Part shown: one piece after another, positions 31,388-46,431 of the stretch
Layout: every line of letters begins with the position of its first letter
Position numbering within the stretch: position 1 is the stretch's first letter
Assembly (NCBI GenBank): GCA_028752905.1
Contig: JAQNBH010000283.1
Location: forward strand, 62,001-126,000
Length of the DNA stretch: 64,000 nt
Direction of reading: 5' to 3'
Origin: Cladorhizidae sp. MBARI D1340-BT2
Taxonomy: Eukaryota > Porifera > Demospongiae > Poecilosclerida > Cladorhizidae
Position numbers and translations under genes: made by a program
Notes under the pieces: model-generated
What the model saw: the letters and a program-made list of their open reading frames with translations, nothing else
What the model was told of the DNA's origin: nothing
Database searches by the model: none

Positions 31388-32937
31388 GGGGGGACTATGC
31401 GTCAAAACCACAAAATAGTTGTACCTATTTCTAATTGTCATAACTTTTTTTCTCTTTCGTCTACACAAGTAATATCTCTATATACACAATTTTCTCAGAA
31501 GATACATGCAGAAACATCGAGGTGACTCCATGATATTTGTGGCAGACCTAGCTGGCTAACCATTTGAAGTCATTTACTCATAATTGGTGTGTGGCTTGCT
31601 AAGGAGTGTCTCAGTGATATCCATGGAGCAAAGTTACCATATGTTGTCATGTTGATTAGTTACACACTTACAGAGTCTGAAAAACTGATAAAAACTAGAG
31701 GCCACCTCTTCCAACTACCATCTCTTGGCAATCCTTGCAGTAAACAAAAATCTGATTCATGGATATCACAGAGTACTAAAATAGCTCTAAAATGGCATAC
31801 ATAGCTGAGCAAATGGTTTTAAAGTTATTCTCGCAACAAGAAATATTTCCATTAATTGTGGGAATAAGCATTCCAAGTTTGGAAAACGAAATGTTTGAGT
31901 TAGCACTGAAATAAATTGACAAAATATGTTCTTTCACAAGTTTTAGCAATTCCTTGATCTTTTTTTTTTACTTCCGTGATTTCTGTGCCTATATCTACAT
32001 GTAAGAAAGAAAAATATGATGAAAATTGTTATGGAATTTTCCTTTACAGCTGAATGTTTTTGCATGTCAAAGAAATGTATGATGAAGTAGATCCACCATA
32101 ACTTTGAAAGAAGCATCCTATGTCTCCAAAACTTTGTAAATAGCAAGTAGATAGATGCAACAACAGTTTGAACTGATTTCATGTGTAGTCGCCAGGGGTG
32201 TGTGTGGGGGGAGGGGGGTGGGGGGAACGCATGTCATTTTATTCCCTATTTTCTTATGCTTTGTACCTAATGATATGTTGAATGTCTCTGCAGACATATT
32301 TTCTGGGAAGATACATCAAGATCCCTAAATAAGTTGATATCTTGCCTAATGATATGTTGAATGTCTCTGCAGACATATTTTCTCGGAAGATACTTCAAGA
32401 TCCCTAAATAAGTTGATCTATCTTGCAGTACAATTCATAACTGCCCTAATTAACAAGACCAAAGTCCCAGATTTTGTCAACTGATAGAGAAGGCCCTTAT
32501 ATGCAACATGTGAACAGATTATCAATAAATGTAGTGGTTTTTCACTGGCAGGCCACAGATTTGGCAACTGGAAAACCACATGAAAAATCCCAAACCTCAC
32601 CACTTCAAATCACCATAACTTGCTAATACTTAGAGTACTCAAACTTTTGGCACGTACACAAGACAGATAATTAGAAGGGCTATCCGGTGATATAGAAATT
32701 ATCTTTTTTGGATAAAGTGTAGAAAAGTTATGAGCTTTACGGGAAAAAAACAAGATTTTTGGGGAAAAATTAGAAACATAATTATAGACCCAATTAGGGC
32801 AAATATCATGCAAGATGTGTCCTCTTTGTAGTTTCTTGATCTGTTACATGGGGAAAAAATTGTTTGTCAGAAGAAGGGGGGGGGGGGGGGGGGGAAGAGG
32901 AAAAAAGAAATTTCGAATTTTGGAGGCATAGCCCCCC
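31388..32937 (+). mobile_element. TTAA element, copy 2
   Basis: TTAA at 31384-31387 and 32938-32941. It has the 51-bp and 10-bp deletions. The internal direct repeat of about 79 bp is clear (units starting at 32266 and 32345, each with TGAATGTCTCTGCAGACATA). G-run of 19. Nearly identical to copy 7. Confidence 0.8.
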
Positions 32938-32941
32938 TTAA

Positions 32942-33793
32942 TAGCTATATATCAAGTCTATTCATTGAAGTGTGGAGAATCTATGAAGCTAATATATTTA
33001 GCTCAAGATAGAGAACACTGAGAGATACCTATCTTGTGAGTTTATCAAGTCCATTATCGAAAAGTGTGCAGAATATATGGATGTTTGGTATCAACAGCGA
33101 GCACAGAGAGAGTCCTATCTTATTAGCTATATATCAAGTTGATCAGTGAAGTGTGGAAAATCTATGAAGCTAACATGTTTAGCATCAAGATAGAGAACAC
33201 ATAATGAAACCTATCAATCGAATCATATCAAGTCCATTACAGTGAAGTTTGCAGAATATTATGGATGTTTGGTATCAACAGAGAGCACAGACAGAGACCT
33301 ATCTTAATAGCTATATATCAAGTCTATACAGTAAAGTTTGGATAATCTATGAAGCTAACATATTTAGCTTCATGAGAGAGCAGAGAGATACCTATCTTGC
33401 AAGTCCATTACAGTGAAGTTTGCAGAATATATGGATGTTTGGTATCAAGAGAGAGCACTTAGAGAGTCCTATCTTAATAGCTATATATCAAGTCTATTCA
33501 GTGAAGTATGGAGAATCTATGAAGCTAAAATATTTAGCATCATGATAGAGAACACAGAGAAACCAAGTCCATTACAGTGAAGTGTGCAGAATTATCAACA
33601 GAGAGCACAGACAGAGACCTATCTTAATAGCTATATATCAAGTCTATACATTTAAGTTTGGAGAATCTATGAAGCTAACATATTTAGCTTCATGAGAGAG
33701 CAGAGAGATACCTATCTTGTAAGTCCATTACTGTGAAGTGTGCAGAATATATGGATGTTTGGTATCAAGAGAGAGAATAGAGAGAGTACTATC
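32942..33793 (+). repeat. SatB array, about 5 monomers
   Basis: Contains the divergent TTATCGAAAAGTGTG and AATCATATCAAG variants that recur once per higher-order unit. One monomer has lost about 14 bp (AGAATTATCAAC near 33590). Confidence 0.9.
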
Positions 33794-33797
33794 TTAA

Positions 33798-35333
33798 GGG
33801 GGGACTATGCGTCAAAACCACAAAATAGTTGTACCTATTTCTAATTGTCATAACATTTTTTCTCTTTCGTCTACACAAGTAATATCTCTATATACACAAT
33901 TTTCTCAGAAGACACATGCAGAAACATCGAGGTGACTCCATGATATTTGTGGCAGACCTAGCTGGCTAACCATTTGAAGTCATTTACTCATAATTGGTGT
34001 GTGGCTTGCTAAGGAGTGTCTCAGTGATATCCATGGAGCAAAGTTACCATATGTTGTCATGTTGATTAGTTACACACTTACAGAGTCTGAAAAACTGATA
34101 AAAACTAGAGGCCACCTCTTCCAACTACCATCTCTTGGCAATCCTTGCAGTAAACAAAACTGTGATTCATGGATATCACACAGTACTAAAATAGCTCTAA
34201 AATGACATACATAGCTGAGCAAACGGTTTTAAAGTTATTCTCGCAACAAGAAATATTTCCATTAATTGTGGGAATAAGCATTCCAAGTTTGGAAAACGAA
34301 ATGTTTGAGTTAGCACTGAAATAAATTGACAAAATATGTTCTTTCACAAGTTTTAGCAATTCCTTGATCTTTTTTTTTTTACTTCCGTGATTTCTGTGCC
34401 TATATCTACATGTAAGAAAGAAAAATATGATGAAAATTGTTATGGAATTTTCCTTTACAGCTGAATGTTTTTGCATGTCAAAGAAATGTATGATGAAGTA
34501 GATCCACCATAACTTTGAAAGAAGCATCCTATGTCTCCAAAACTTTGGAAATAGCAAGTAGATAGATGCAACAACAGTTTGAACTGATTTCATTTTTAGT
34601 CGCCAGGGGTGTGTGTGGGGGGAGGGGGGTGGGGGGAAAGCATGTCATTTTATTCCCTATTTTCTTATGCTTTGTTCCTAATGATATGTTGAATGTCTCT
34701 GCAGACATATTTTCTGGGAAGATACATCAAGATCCCTAAATAAGTTGATATCTTGCCTTGAATGTCTCTGCAGACATATTTTCTCGGAAGATACTTCAAG
34801 ATCCCTAAATAAGTTGATCTATCTTGCAGTACAATTCATAACTGCCCTAATTAACAAGACCAAAGTCCCAGATTTTGTCAACTGATAGAGAAGGCCCTTA
34901 TCTGCAACATGTGAACAGATTATCAATAAATGTAGTGGTTTTTCACTGGCAGGCCACAGATTTGGCAACTGGAAAACCACATGAAAAATCCCAAACCTCA
35001 CCACTTCAAATCACCATAACTTGCTAATACTTAGAGTACTCAATCTTTTGGCACATACAAAAGACAGATAATTAGAAGGGCTATCCGGTGATATAGAAAT
35101 TATCATTTTTGAATAAATTGTAGAAAAGTTATGAGCTTTACGGCAAAATAACAAGATTTTTGGGGGAAAATTAGAAACATAATTATAGACCCAATTAGGG
35201 CAAATATCATGCAAGATGTGTCCTCTTTGTAGTTTCTTGATCTGTTACATGGGGGAAAAAATTGTTTGCCAGAAGAAGGGGGGGGGGAAAAAGAGGAAAA
35301 AAGAAATTTCGAAATTTGGAGGCATAGCCCCCC
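33798..35333 (+). mobile_element. TTAA element, copy 3
   Basis: Carries AACATTTTTTCTC and GAAGACACATG, markers shared only with copy 8. About ten bases are missing at the start of the second 79-bp internal repeat. G-run of 10. Confidence 0.8.
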
Positions 35334-35337
35334 TTAA

Positions 35338-36203
35338 TAGCTATATATCAAGTCTATTCAGTGAAGTGTGGAGAATCTATGAAGCTAATATGTTTAGCTC
35401 AAGATAGAGAACACTGAGAGATACCTATCTTGTGAGTTTATCAAGTCCATTATCGAAAAGTGTGCAGAATATATGGATGTTTGTTATCAACAGTGAGCAC
35501 AGAGAGAGTCCTATCTTATTAGCTATATATCAAGTTGATCAGTGAAGTGTGGAAAATCTATGAAGCTAACATGTTTAGCATCAAGATAGAGAACACATAA
35601 TGAAACCTATCATTCGAATCATATCAAGTCCATTACAGTGAAGTTTGCAGAATATTATGGATGTTTGGTATCAACAGAGAGCACAGACAGAGACCTATCT
35701 TAATAGCTATATATCAAGTCTATACATTGAAGTTTGGATAATCTATGAAGCTAACATATTTAGCTTCATGAGAGAGCAGAGAGATACCTATCTTGCAAGC
35801 CCATTACAGTGAAGTTTGCAGAATATATGGATGTTTGGTATCAAGAGAGAGCACTTAGAGAGTCCTATCTTAATAGCTATATATCAAGTCTATTCAGTGA
35901 AGTATGGAGAATCTACGAAGCTAAAATATTTAGCATCATGATAGAGAACACAGAGAAACCAAGTCCATTACAGTGAAGTGTTCAGAATATATGGATGTTT
36001 GGTATCAACAGAGAGCACAGACAGAGACCTATCTTAATAGCTATATATCAAGTCTATACATTTAAGTTTGGAGAATCTATGAAGCTAACATATTTAGCTT
36101 CATGAGAGAGCAGAGAGATATCTATCTTGTAAGTCCATTACTGTGAAGTGTGCAGAATATATGGATGTTTGGTATCAAGAGAGAGAATAGAGAGAGTACT
36201 ATC
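35338..36203 (+). repeat. SatB array, about 5 monomers
   Basis: Same order of monomer variants as 32942-33793. Confidence 0.9.
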
Positions 36204-36207
36204 TTAA

Positions 36208-37743
36208 GGGGGGACTATGCGTCAAAACCACAAAATAGTTGTACCTATTTCTAATTGTCATAACTTTTTTCTCTTTCGTCTACACAAGTAATATCTCTAT
36301 ATACACAATTTTCTCAGAAGATACATGCAGAAACATCGAGGTGACTCCATGATATTTGTGGCAGACCTAGCTGGCTAACCATTTGAAGTCATTTACTCAT
36401 AATTGGTGTGTGGCTTGCTAAGGAGTGTCTCAGTGATATCCATGGAGCAAAGTTACCATATGTTGTCATGTTGATTAGTTACACACTTACAGAGTCTGAA
36501 AAACTGATAAAAACTAGAGGCCACCTCTTCCAACTACCATCTCTTGGCAATCCTTGCAGTAAACAAAACTGTAATTCATGGATATCACACAGTACTAAAA
36601 TAGCTCTAAAATGACATACATAGCTGAGCAAACGGTTTTAAAGTTATTCTCGCAACAAGAAATATTTCCATTAATTGTGGGAATAAGCATTCCAAGTTTG
36701 GAAAACGAAATGTTTGAGTTAGCACTGAAATAAATTGACAAAACATGTTCTTTCACAAGTTTTAGCAATTCCTTGATCTTTTTTTTTTTACTTCCGTGAT
36801 TTCTGTGCCTATATCTACATGTAAGAAAGAAAAATATGATGAAAATTGTTATGGAATTTTCCTTTACAGCTGAATGTTTTTGCATGTCAAAGAAATGTAT
36901 GATGAAGTAGTCCACCATAACTTAGAAAGAAGCATCCTATGTCTCCAAAACTTTAGAAATAGCAAGTAGATAGATGCAACAACAGTTTGAACTGATTTAA
37001 TTTTTAGTCGCCAGGGGTGTGTGTGGGGGCAGGGGGGTGGGGGTAAAGCATGTCATTTTATTCCCTATTTTCTTATGCTTTGTTCCTAATGATATGTTGA
37101 ATGTCTCTGCAGACATATTTTCTGGGAAGATACATCAAGATCCCTAAATAAGTTGATATCTTGCCTAATGATATGTTGAATGTCTCTGCAGACATATTTT
37201 CTCGGAAGATACTTCAAGATCCCTAAATAAGTTGATCTATCTTGCAGTACAATTCATAACTGCCCTAATTAACAAGACCAAAATTCCAGATTTTGTCAAC
37301 TGATAGAGAAGGCCCTTATCTGCAACATGTGAACAGATTATCAATAAATGTAGTGGTTTTTCACTGGCAGGCCACAGATTTGGCAACTGGAAAACAACAG
37401 GAAAAATACCAAACCTCACCACTTCAAATCACCATAACTTGCTAATACTTAGAGTACTCAAAATTTTGGCACGTACAAAAGACAGATAATTAGAAGGGCT
37501 ATTCGGTCATATAGAAATTATCTTTTTTGGATAAAGTGTAGAAATGTTATGAGCTTTACGGCAAAAAAACAAGATTTTTGGGGAAAAATTAGAAACATAT
37601 AGACCCAATTAGGGCAAATATCATGCAAGATGTGTCCTCTTTGTAGTTTCTTGATCTGTTACATGGGGAAAAAAATTGTTTGCCAGAAGAAGGGGGGGGA
37701 AAGAGGAAAAAAGAAATTTCGAATTTTGGAGGCATAGCCCCCC
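36208..37743 (+). mobile_element. TTAA element, copy 4
   Basis: Carries GACCAAAATTCCAG, shared only with copy 8. G-run of 8. Confidence 0.8.
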
Positions 37744-37747
37744 TTAA

Positions 37748-39146
37748 TAGCTGTATATCAAGTCTATTCATTGAAGTGTGGAGAATCTATGAAGCTAACA
37801 TGTTTAGCTCAAGATAGAGAACACTGAGAGATACCTATATTGTGAATTTATCAAGTCCATTACAGTGTAGTGTGCTAAATATATGGATGTTTGGTATCAA
37901 CAGAGAGCACAGACAGAGAGCTATCTTATTAGCTATATATCAATTCTATTCAGTGAAGTGTGGAGAATCTATGAAGCTAATATGTTTAGCTCAAGATAGA
38001 GAACACTGAGAGATACCTATCTTGTGAGTTTATCAAGTCCATTATCGAAAAGTGTGCAGAATATATGGATGTTTGGTATCAACAGCGAGCACAGAGAGAG
38101 TCCTATCTTAATAGCTATATATCAAGTTGATCAGTGAAGTGTGGAAAATCTATGAAGCTAACATGTTTAGCATCAAGATAGAGAACACATAATGAAACCT
38201 ATCATTCGAATCATATCAAGGCCATTACAGTGAAGTTTGCAGAATATTATGGATGTTTGGTATCAACAGAGAGCACAGACAGAGACCTATCTTAATAGCT
38301 ATATATCAAGTTTATACAGTGAAGTTTGGATAATCTATGAAGCTAACATATTTAGCCTCATGAGAGAGAAGAGAGATACCTATCTTGCAAGTCCATTACT
38401 GTGAAGTGTGCAGAATATATGGATGTTTGGTATCAACAGAGAGCACAGACAGGGACCTATCTTATTAGCTATATATCAAGTCTATACAGTAAAATTTGGT
38501 GTATCAATGAAGCAAATATATTTAGCATCATGAGAGAGCAGAGAGATACCTTTCTTTTGATTTTATCAAGTCCATTACTGTGAAGTGTGCAGAATATATG
38601 GATGTTTGGTATCAAGAGAGAGAATAGAGAGTGTACTATCTTAATAGCTATATATCAATCTATTCAGTGAAGTGTGGAGAATCTATCTAGCTAACATGTT
38701 TAGCTCAAGATAGAGAACACTGAGAGATACCTATCTTGCAAGTCCATTACAGTGAAGTTTTCAGAATATATGGATGTTTGGTATCAAGAGAGGGCACTTA
38801 GAGAGTCCTATCTTAATAGCTATATATCAAGTCTATTCAGTGAAGTATGGAGAATCTACGAAGCTAAAATATTTAGCATCATGATAGAGAACACAGAGAA
38901 ACCAAGTCCATTACAGTGAAGTGTGCAGAATATATGGATGTTTGGTATCAACAGAGAGCACAGACAGAGACCTATCTTAATAGCTATATATCAAGTCTAT
39001 ACATTTAAGTTTGGAGAATCTATGAAGCTAACATATTTAGCTTCATGAGAGAGCAGAGAGATATCTATCTTGTAAGTCCATTACTGTGAAGTGTGCAGAA
39101 TATATGGATGTTTGGTATCAAGAGAGAGAATAGAGAGAGTACTATC
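37748..39146 (+). repeat. SatB array, about 8 monomers
   Basis: Nearly the same as 48857-50255, offset 11109, including the variants CAGTAAAATTTGGTG and GAAGTTTTCAG. Confidence 0.9.
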
Positions 39147-39150
39147 TTAA

Positions 39151-40695
39151 GGGGGGACTATGCGTCAAAACTACTAAATAGTTGTACCTATTTCTAATTG
39201 TCATAACTTTTTTTCTCTTTCATCTACACAAGTAATATCTCTATTATACACAATTTTCTCAGAAGATACATGCAGAAACATCGAGGTGACTCCATGATAT
39301 TTGTGGCAGACCTAGCTGGCTAACCATTTGAAGTCATTTACTCATAATTGGTGTGTGGCTTGCTAAGGAGTGTCTCAGTGATATCCATGGAGCAAAGTTA
39401 CCATATGTTGTCATGTTGATTAGTTACACACTTACAGAGTCTGAAAAACTGATAAAAACTAGAGGCCACCTCTTCCAACTACCATCTCTTGGCAATCCTT
39501 GCAGTAAACAAAACTGTGATTCATGGATATCACAGAGTACTAAAATAGCTCTAAAATGACATACATAGCTGAGCAAACGGTTTTAAAGTTATTCTCGCAA
39601 CAAGAAATATTTCCATTAATTGTGGGAATAAGCATTCCAAGTTTGGAAAACGAAATGTTTGAGTTAGCACTGAAATAAATTGACAAAATATGTTCTTTCA
39701 CAAGTTTTAGCAATTCCTTGATCTTTTTTTTTATACTTCCGTGATTTCTGTGCCTATATCTACATGTAAGAAAGAAAAATATGATGAAAATTGTTATGGA
39801 ATTTTCCTTTACAGCTGAATGTTTTTGCATGTCAAAGAAATGTATGATGAAGTAGATCCACCATAACTTTGAAAGAAGCATCCTATGTCTCCAAAACTTT
39901 GGAAATAGCAAGTAGATAGATGCAACAACAGTTTGAACTGATTTCATTTTTAGTCGCCAGGGGTGTGTGTGGGGGGAGGGGGGTGGGGGGAAAGCATGTC
40001 ATTTTATTCCCTATTTTCTTATGCTTTGTTCCTAATGATATGTTGAATGTCTCTGCAGACATATTTTCTGGGAAGATACATCAAGATCCCTAAATAAGTT
40101 GATATCTTGCCTAATGATATGTTGAATGTCTCTGCAGACATATTTTCTCGGAAGATACTTCAAGATCCCTAAATAAGTTGATCTATCTTGCAGTACAATT
40201 CATAACTGCCCTAATTAACAAGACCAAAGTTCCAGATTTTGTCAACTGATAGAGAAGGCCCTTATCTGCAACATGTGAACAGATTATCAATAAATGTAGT
40301 GGTTTTTCACTGGCAGGCCACAGATTTGGAAACTGGAAAACAACAGGAAAAATCCCAAACCTCACCACTTCAAATCACCATAACTTGCTAATACTTAGAG
40401 TACTCAAAATTTTGGCACATACAAAAGACAGATAATTAGAAGGGCTATCCGGTCATATAGAAATTATCTTTTTTGGATAGAGTGTAGAAATGTTATGAGC
40501 TTTACGGCAAAAAAACAAGATTTTTGGGGGAAAATTAGAAACATATAGACCCAATTAGGGCAAATATCATGCAAGATGTGTCCTCTTTGTAGTTTCTTGA
40601 TCTGTTACATGGGGGAAAAAATTGTTTGCCAGAAGAAGGGGGGGGGGGGGGAAAGAGGAAAAAAGAAATTTCGAATTTTGGAGGCATAGCCCCCC
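39151..40695 (+). mobile_element. TTAA element, copy 5
   Basis: Subfamily with CTACTAAATAG, TTTCATCTAC and CTCTATTATACAC near the left end. Nearly identical to copy 9. G-run of 14. Confidence 0.8.
39960..39990 (+). other. G-quadruplex-capable tract in element copy 5
   Basis: GGGG, a TGTGTGT spacer, then three GGGGGG runs separated by single A or T. Single-base loops favour stable quadruplex folding. Confidence 0.65.
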
Positions 40696-40699
40696 TTAA

Positions 40700-41750
40700 T
40701 AGCTATATATCAAGTCTATTCATTGAAGTGTGGAGAATCTATGAAGCTAACATGTTTAGCTCAAGATAGAGAACACTGAGAGATACCTATATTGTGAGTT
40801 TATCAAGTCCATTACAGTGAAGTGTGCTAAATATATGGATGTTTGGTATCAACAGAGAGCACAGACAGAGAGCTATCTTATTAGCTATATATCAATTCTA
40901 TTCAGTGAAGTGTGGAGAATCTATGAAGCTAATATGTTTAGCTCAAGATAGAGAACACTGAGAGATACCTATCTTGTGAGTTTATCAAGTCCATTATCGA
41001 AAAGTGTGCAGAATATATGGATGTTTGGTATCAACAGCGAGCACAGAGAGAGTCCTATCTTATTAGCTATATATCAAGTTGATCAGTGCAGTGTGGAAAA
41101 TCTATGAAGCTAACATGTTTAGCATCAAGATAGAGAACACATAATGAAACCTATCATTCGAATCATATCAAGTCCATTACAGTGAAGTTTGCAGAATATT
41201 ATGGATGTTTGGTATCAACAGAGAGCACAGACAGAGACCTATCTTAATTGCTATATATCAAGTCTATACAGTGAAGTTTGGATAATCTATGAAGCTAACA
41301 TATTTAGCTTCATGAGAGATAAGAGAGATACCTATCTTGCAAGTCCATTACAGTGAAGTTTGCAGAAAATATGGATGTTTGGTATCAAGAGAGAGCACTT
41401 AGAGAGTCCTATCTTAATAGCTATATATCAAGTCTATTCACTTAAGTATGGAGAATCTACGAAGCTAAAATATTTAGCATCATGATAGAGAACACAGAGA
41501 AACCAAGTCCATTACAGTGAAGTGTGCAGAATATATGGATGTTTGGTATCAACAGAGAGCACAGACAGAGACCTATCTTAATAGTTATATATCAAGTCTA
41601 TACATTTAAGTTTGGAGAATCTATGAAGCTAACATATTTAGCTTCATGAGAGAGCAGAGAGATACCACCTATCTTGTAAGTCCATTACTGTGAAGTGTGC
41701 AGAATATATGGATGTTTGGTATCAAGAGAGAGAATAGAGAGAGTACTGTC
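40700..41750 (+). repeat. SatB array, about 6 monomers
   Basis: Close match to 51810-52857, including CAGTGCAGTGTGGAAAATC and GAGAGATAAGAGAG. Confidence 0.9.
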
Positions 41751-41754
41751 TTAA

Positions 41755-43299
41755 GGGGGGACTATGCGTCAAAACCACAAAATAGTTGTACCTATTTCTA
41801 ATTGTCATAACTTTTTTTCTCTTTCGTCTACACAAGTAATATCTCTATATACACAATTTTCTCAGAAGATACATGCAGAAACATCGAGGTGACTCCATGA
41901 TATTTGTGGCAGACCTAGCTGGCTAACCATTTGAAGTCATTTACTCATAATTGGTGTGTGGCTTGCTAAGGAGTGTCTCAGTGATATCCATGGAGCAAAG
42001 TTACCATATGTTGTCATGTTGATTAGTTACACACTTACAGAGTCTGAAAAACTGATAAAAACTAGAGGCCACCTCTTCCAACTACCATCTCTTGGCAATC
42101 CTTGCAGTAAACAAAAATCTGATTCATGGATATCACAGAGTACTAAAATAGCTCTAAAATGGCATACATAGCTGAGCAAACGGTTTTAAAGTTATTCTCG
42201 CAACAAGAAATATTTCCATTAATTGTGGGAATAAGCATTCCAAGTTTGGAAAACGAAATGTTTGAGTTAGCACTGAAATAAATTGACAAAATATGTTCTT
42301 TCACAAGTTTTAGCAATTCCTTGATATTTTTTTTTTACTTCCGTGATTTCTGTGCCTATATCTACATGTAAGAAAGAAAAATATGATGAAAATTGTTATG
42401 GAATTTTCCTTTACAGCTGAATGTTTTTGCATGTCAAAGAAATGTATGATGAAGTAGATCCACTATAACTTTGAAAGAAGCATCCTATGTCTCCAAAACT
42501 TTGGAAATAGCAAGTAGATAGATGCAACAACAGTTTGAACTGATTTCATTTTTAGTCGCCAGGGGTGTGTGTGGGGGGAGGGGGGTGGGGGGAACGCATG
42601 TCATTTTATTCCCTATTTTCTTATGCTTTGTACCTAATGATATGTTGAATGTCTCTGCAGACATATTTTCTGGGAAGATACATCAAGATCCCTAAATAAG
42701 TTGATATCTTGCCTAATGATATGTTGAATGTCTCTGCAGACATATTTTCTCGGAAGATACTTCAAGATCCCTAAATAAGTTGATCTATCTTGCAGTACAA
42801 TTCATAACTGCCCTAATTAACAAGACCAAAGTCCCAGATTTTGTCAACTGATAGAGAAGGCCCTTATATGCAACATGTGAACAGATTATCAATAAATGTA
42901 GTGGTTTTTCACTGGCAGGCCACAGATTTGGCAACTGGAAAACAACAGGAAAAATCCCAAACCTCATCACTTCAAATCACCATAACTTGCTAATACTTAG
43001 AGTACTCAAAATTTTGGCACGTACAAAAGACAGATAATTAGAAGGGCTATCCGATGATATAGAAATTATCTTTTTTGGATAAAGGCTAGAAATGTTATGA
43101 GATTTACGGGGGAAAAACAAGATTTTTGGGGGGAAATGAGAAACATATAGACCCAATTAGGGCAAATATCATGCAAGATGTGTCCTCTTTGTAGTTTCTT
43201 GATCTGTTACATGGGGAAAAAAATTGTTTGCCAGAAGAAGGGGGGGGGGGGGAAAAAGAGGAAAAAATAAATTTCGAATTTTGGAGGCTTAGCCCCCCC
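41755..43299 (+). mobile_element. TTAA element, copy 6
   Basis: Left flank reads TACTGTCTTAA. Right end has GAGGCTTAGC, a change inside the inverted terminus. G-run of 13. Confidence 0.8.
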
Positions 43300-43303
43300 T
43301 TAA

Positions 43304-44871
43304 TAGCTATATATTAAGTCTATTCATTGAAGTGTGGAGAATCTATGAAGCTAACATGTTTAGCTCAAGATAGAGATCACTGAGAAATACCTATCTTGTG
43401 AGTTTATCAAGTCCATTACAGTGAAGTGTGCTAAATATATGGATGTTTGGTATCAACAGAGAGCATAGACAGAGACCTATCTTATTAGCTATATATCAAT
43501 TCTATTCAGTGAAGTGTGGAGAATCTATGAAGCTAACATGTTTAGCTCAAGATAGAGAACACTGAGAGATACCTATCTTGTGAGTTTATCAAGTCCATTA
43601 TCGAAAAGTGTGCAGAATATATGGATGTTTGGTATCAACAGCGATCACAGAGAGAGTCCTATCTTAATAGCTATATATCAAGTTGATCAGTGAAGTGTGG
43701 AAAATCTATGAAGCTAACATGTTTAGCATCAAGATAGAGAACACATAATGAAACCTATCATTCGAATCATATCAAGTCCATTACAGTGAAGTATGCAGAA
43801 TATTACGGATGTTTGGTATCAACAGAGAGCACAGACAGAGACCTATCTTAATAGCTATATATCAAGTCTATACAGTGAAGTTTGGATAATCTATGAAGCT
43901 AACATATTTAGCTTCATGAGAGAGCAGAGAGATACCTTTCTTGTGATTTTATCAAGTCCATTACTGTGAAGTGTGCAGAATATATGGATGTTTGGTATCA
44001 AGAGAGAGAATAGAGAGTGTACTATCTTAATAGCTATATATCAATCTATTCAGTGAAGTGTGGAGAATCTATGAAGCTAACATGTTTAGCTCAAGATAGA
44101 GAACACTGAGAGATACCTATCTTGCAAGTCCATTACAGTGAAGTTTGCAGAATATATGGATGTTTGGTATCAACAGAGAGCACTTAGAGAGTCATATCTT
44201 AATAGCTATATATCAAGTCTATTCAGTTAAGTATGGAGAATCTACGAAGCTAAAATATTTAGCATCATGATAGAGAACACAGAGAAACCAAGTCCATTAC
44301 AGTGAAGTATGCAGAATATATGGATGTTTGGTATCAAGAGAGAGAATAGAGAGTGTACTATCTTAATAGCTATATATCAATCTATTCAGTGAAGTATGGA
44401 GAATCTATGAAGCTAACATGTTTAGCTCAAGATAGAGAACACTGAGAGATACCTATCTTGCAAGTCCATTACAGTGAAGTTTGCAGAATATATGAATGTT
44501 TGGTATCAACAGAGAGCACTTAGAGAGTCCTATCTTAATAGCTATATATCAAGTCTATTCAGTTAAGTATGGAGAATCTACGAAGCTAAAATATTTAGCA
44601 TCATGATAGAGAACACAGAGAAACCAAGTCCATTACAGTGAAGTGTGCAGAATATATGGATGTTTGGTATCAACAGAGAGCACAGACAGATACCTATCTT
44701 AATAGCTATATATCAAGTCTATACATTTAAGTTTGGAGAATCTATGAAGCTAACATATTTAGCTTCATGAGAGAGCAGAGAGATACCACCTATCTTGTAA
44801 GTCCATTACTGTGAAGTGTGCAGAATATATGGATGTTTGGTATCAAGAGAGAGAATAGAGAGAGTACTATC
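43304..44871 (+). repeat. SatB array, about 9 monomers
   Basis: The longest run after the first. An internal repeat of about two monomers is visible: GAAGTATGGAGAATC types recur near 44230, 44390 and 44570. Confidence 0.9.
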
Positions 44872-44875
44872 TTAA

Positions 44876-46427
44876 GGGGGGACTATGCGTCAAAACCACA
44901 AAATAGTTGTACCTATTTCTAATTGTCATAACTTTTTTTCTCTTTCGTCTACACAAGTAATATCTCTATATACACAATTTTCTCAGAAGATACATGCAGA
45001 AACATCGAGGTGACTCCATGATATTTGTGGCAGACCTAGCTGGCTAACCATTTGAAGTCATTTACTCATAATTGGTGTGTGGCTTGCTAAGGAGTGTCTC
45101 AGTGATATCCATGGAGCAAAGTTACCATATGTTGTCATGTTGATTAGTTACACACTTACAGAGTCTGAAAAACTGATAAAAACTAGAGGCCACCTCTTCC
45201 AACTACCATCTCTTGGCAATCCTTGCAGTAAACAAAAATCTGATTCATGGATATCACAGAGTACTAAAATAGCTCTAAAATGGCATACATAGCTGAGCAA
45301 ATGGTTTTAAAGTTATTCTCGCAACAAGAAATATTTCCATTAATTGTGGGAATAAGCATTCCAAGTTTGGAAAACGAAATGTTTGAGTTAGCACTGAAAT
45401 AAATTGACAAAATATGTTCTTTCACAAGTTTTAGCAATTCCTTGATCTTTTTTTTTTACTTCCGTGATTTCTGTGCCTATATCTACATGTAAGAAAGAAA
45501 AATATGATGAAAATTGTTATGGAATTTTCCTTTACAGCTGAATGTTTTTGCATGTCAAAGAAATGTATGATGAAGTAGTCCACCATAACTTTGAAAGAAG
45601 CATCCTATGTCTCCAAAACTTTGTAAATAGCAAGTAGATAGATGCAACAACAGTTTGAACTGATTTCATGTGTAGTCGCCAGGGGTGTGTGTGGGGGGAG
45701 GGGGGTGGGGGGAACGCATGTCATTTTATTCCCTATTTTCTTATGCTTTGTACCTAATGATATGTTGAATGTCTCTGCAGACATATTTTCTGGGAAGATA
45801 CATCAAGATCCCTAAATAAGTTGATATCTTGCCTAATGATATGTTGAATGTCTCTGCAGACATATTTTCTCGGAAGATACTTCAAGATCCCTAAATAAGT
45901 TGATCTATCTTGCAGTACAATTCATAACTGCCCTAATTAACAAGACCAAAGTCCCAGATTTTGTCAACTGATAGAGAAGGCCCTTATATGCAACATGTGA
46001 ACAGATTATCAATAAATGTAGTGGTTTTTCACTGGCAGGCCACAGATTTGGCAACTGGAAAACCACATGAAAAATCCCAAACCTCACCACTTCAAATCAC
46101 CATAACTTGCTAATACTTAGAGTACTCAAACTTTTGGCACGTACACAAGACAGATAATTAGAAGGGCTATCCGGTGATATAGAAATTATCTTTTTTGGAT
46201 AAAGTGTAGAAAAGTTATGAGCTTTACGGGAAAAAAACAAGATTTTTGGGGAAAAATTAGAAACATAATTATAGACCCAATTAGGGCAAATATCATGCAA
46301 GATGTGTCCTCTTTGTAGTTTCTTGATCTGTTACATGGGGAAAAAATTGTTTGTCAGAAGAAGGGGGGGGGGGGGGGGGGGGGAAAGAGGAAAAAAGAAA
46401 TTTCGAATTTTGGAGGCATAGCCCCCC
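44876..46427 (+). mobile_element. TTAA element, copy 7
   Basis: Partner of copy 2 at offset 13488, with the same rare bases in its right half. G-run of 21 against 19 in copy 2. Confidence 0.8.
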
Positions 46428-46431
46428 TTAA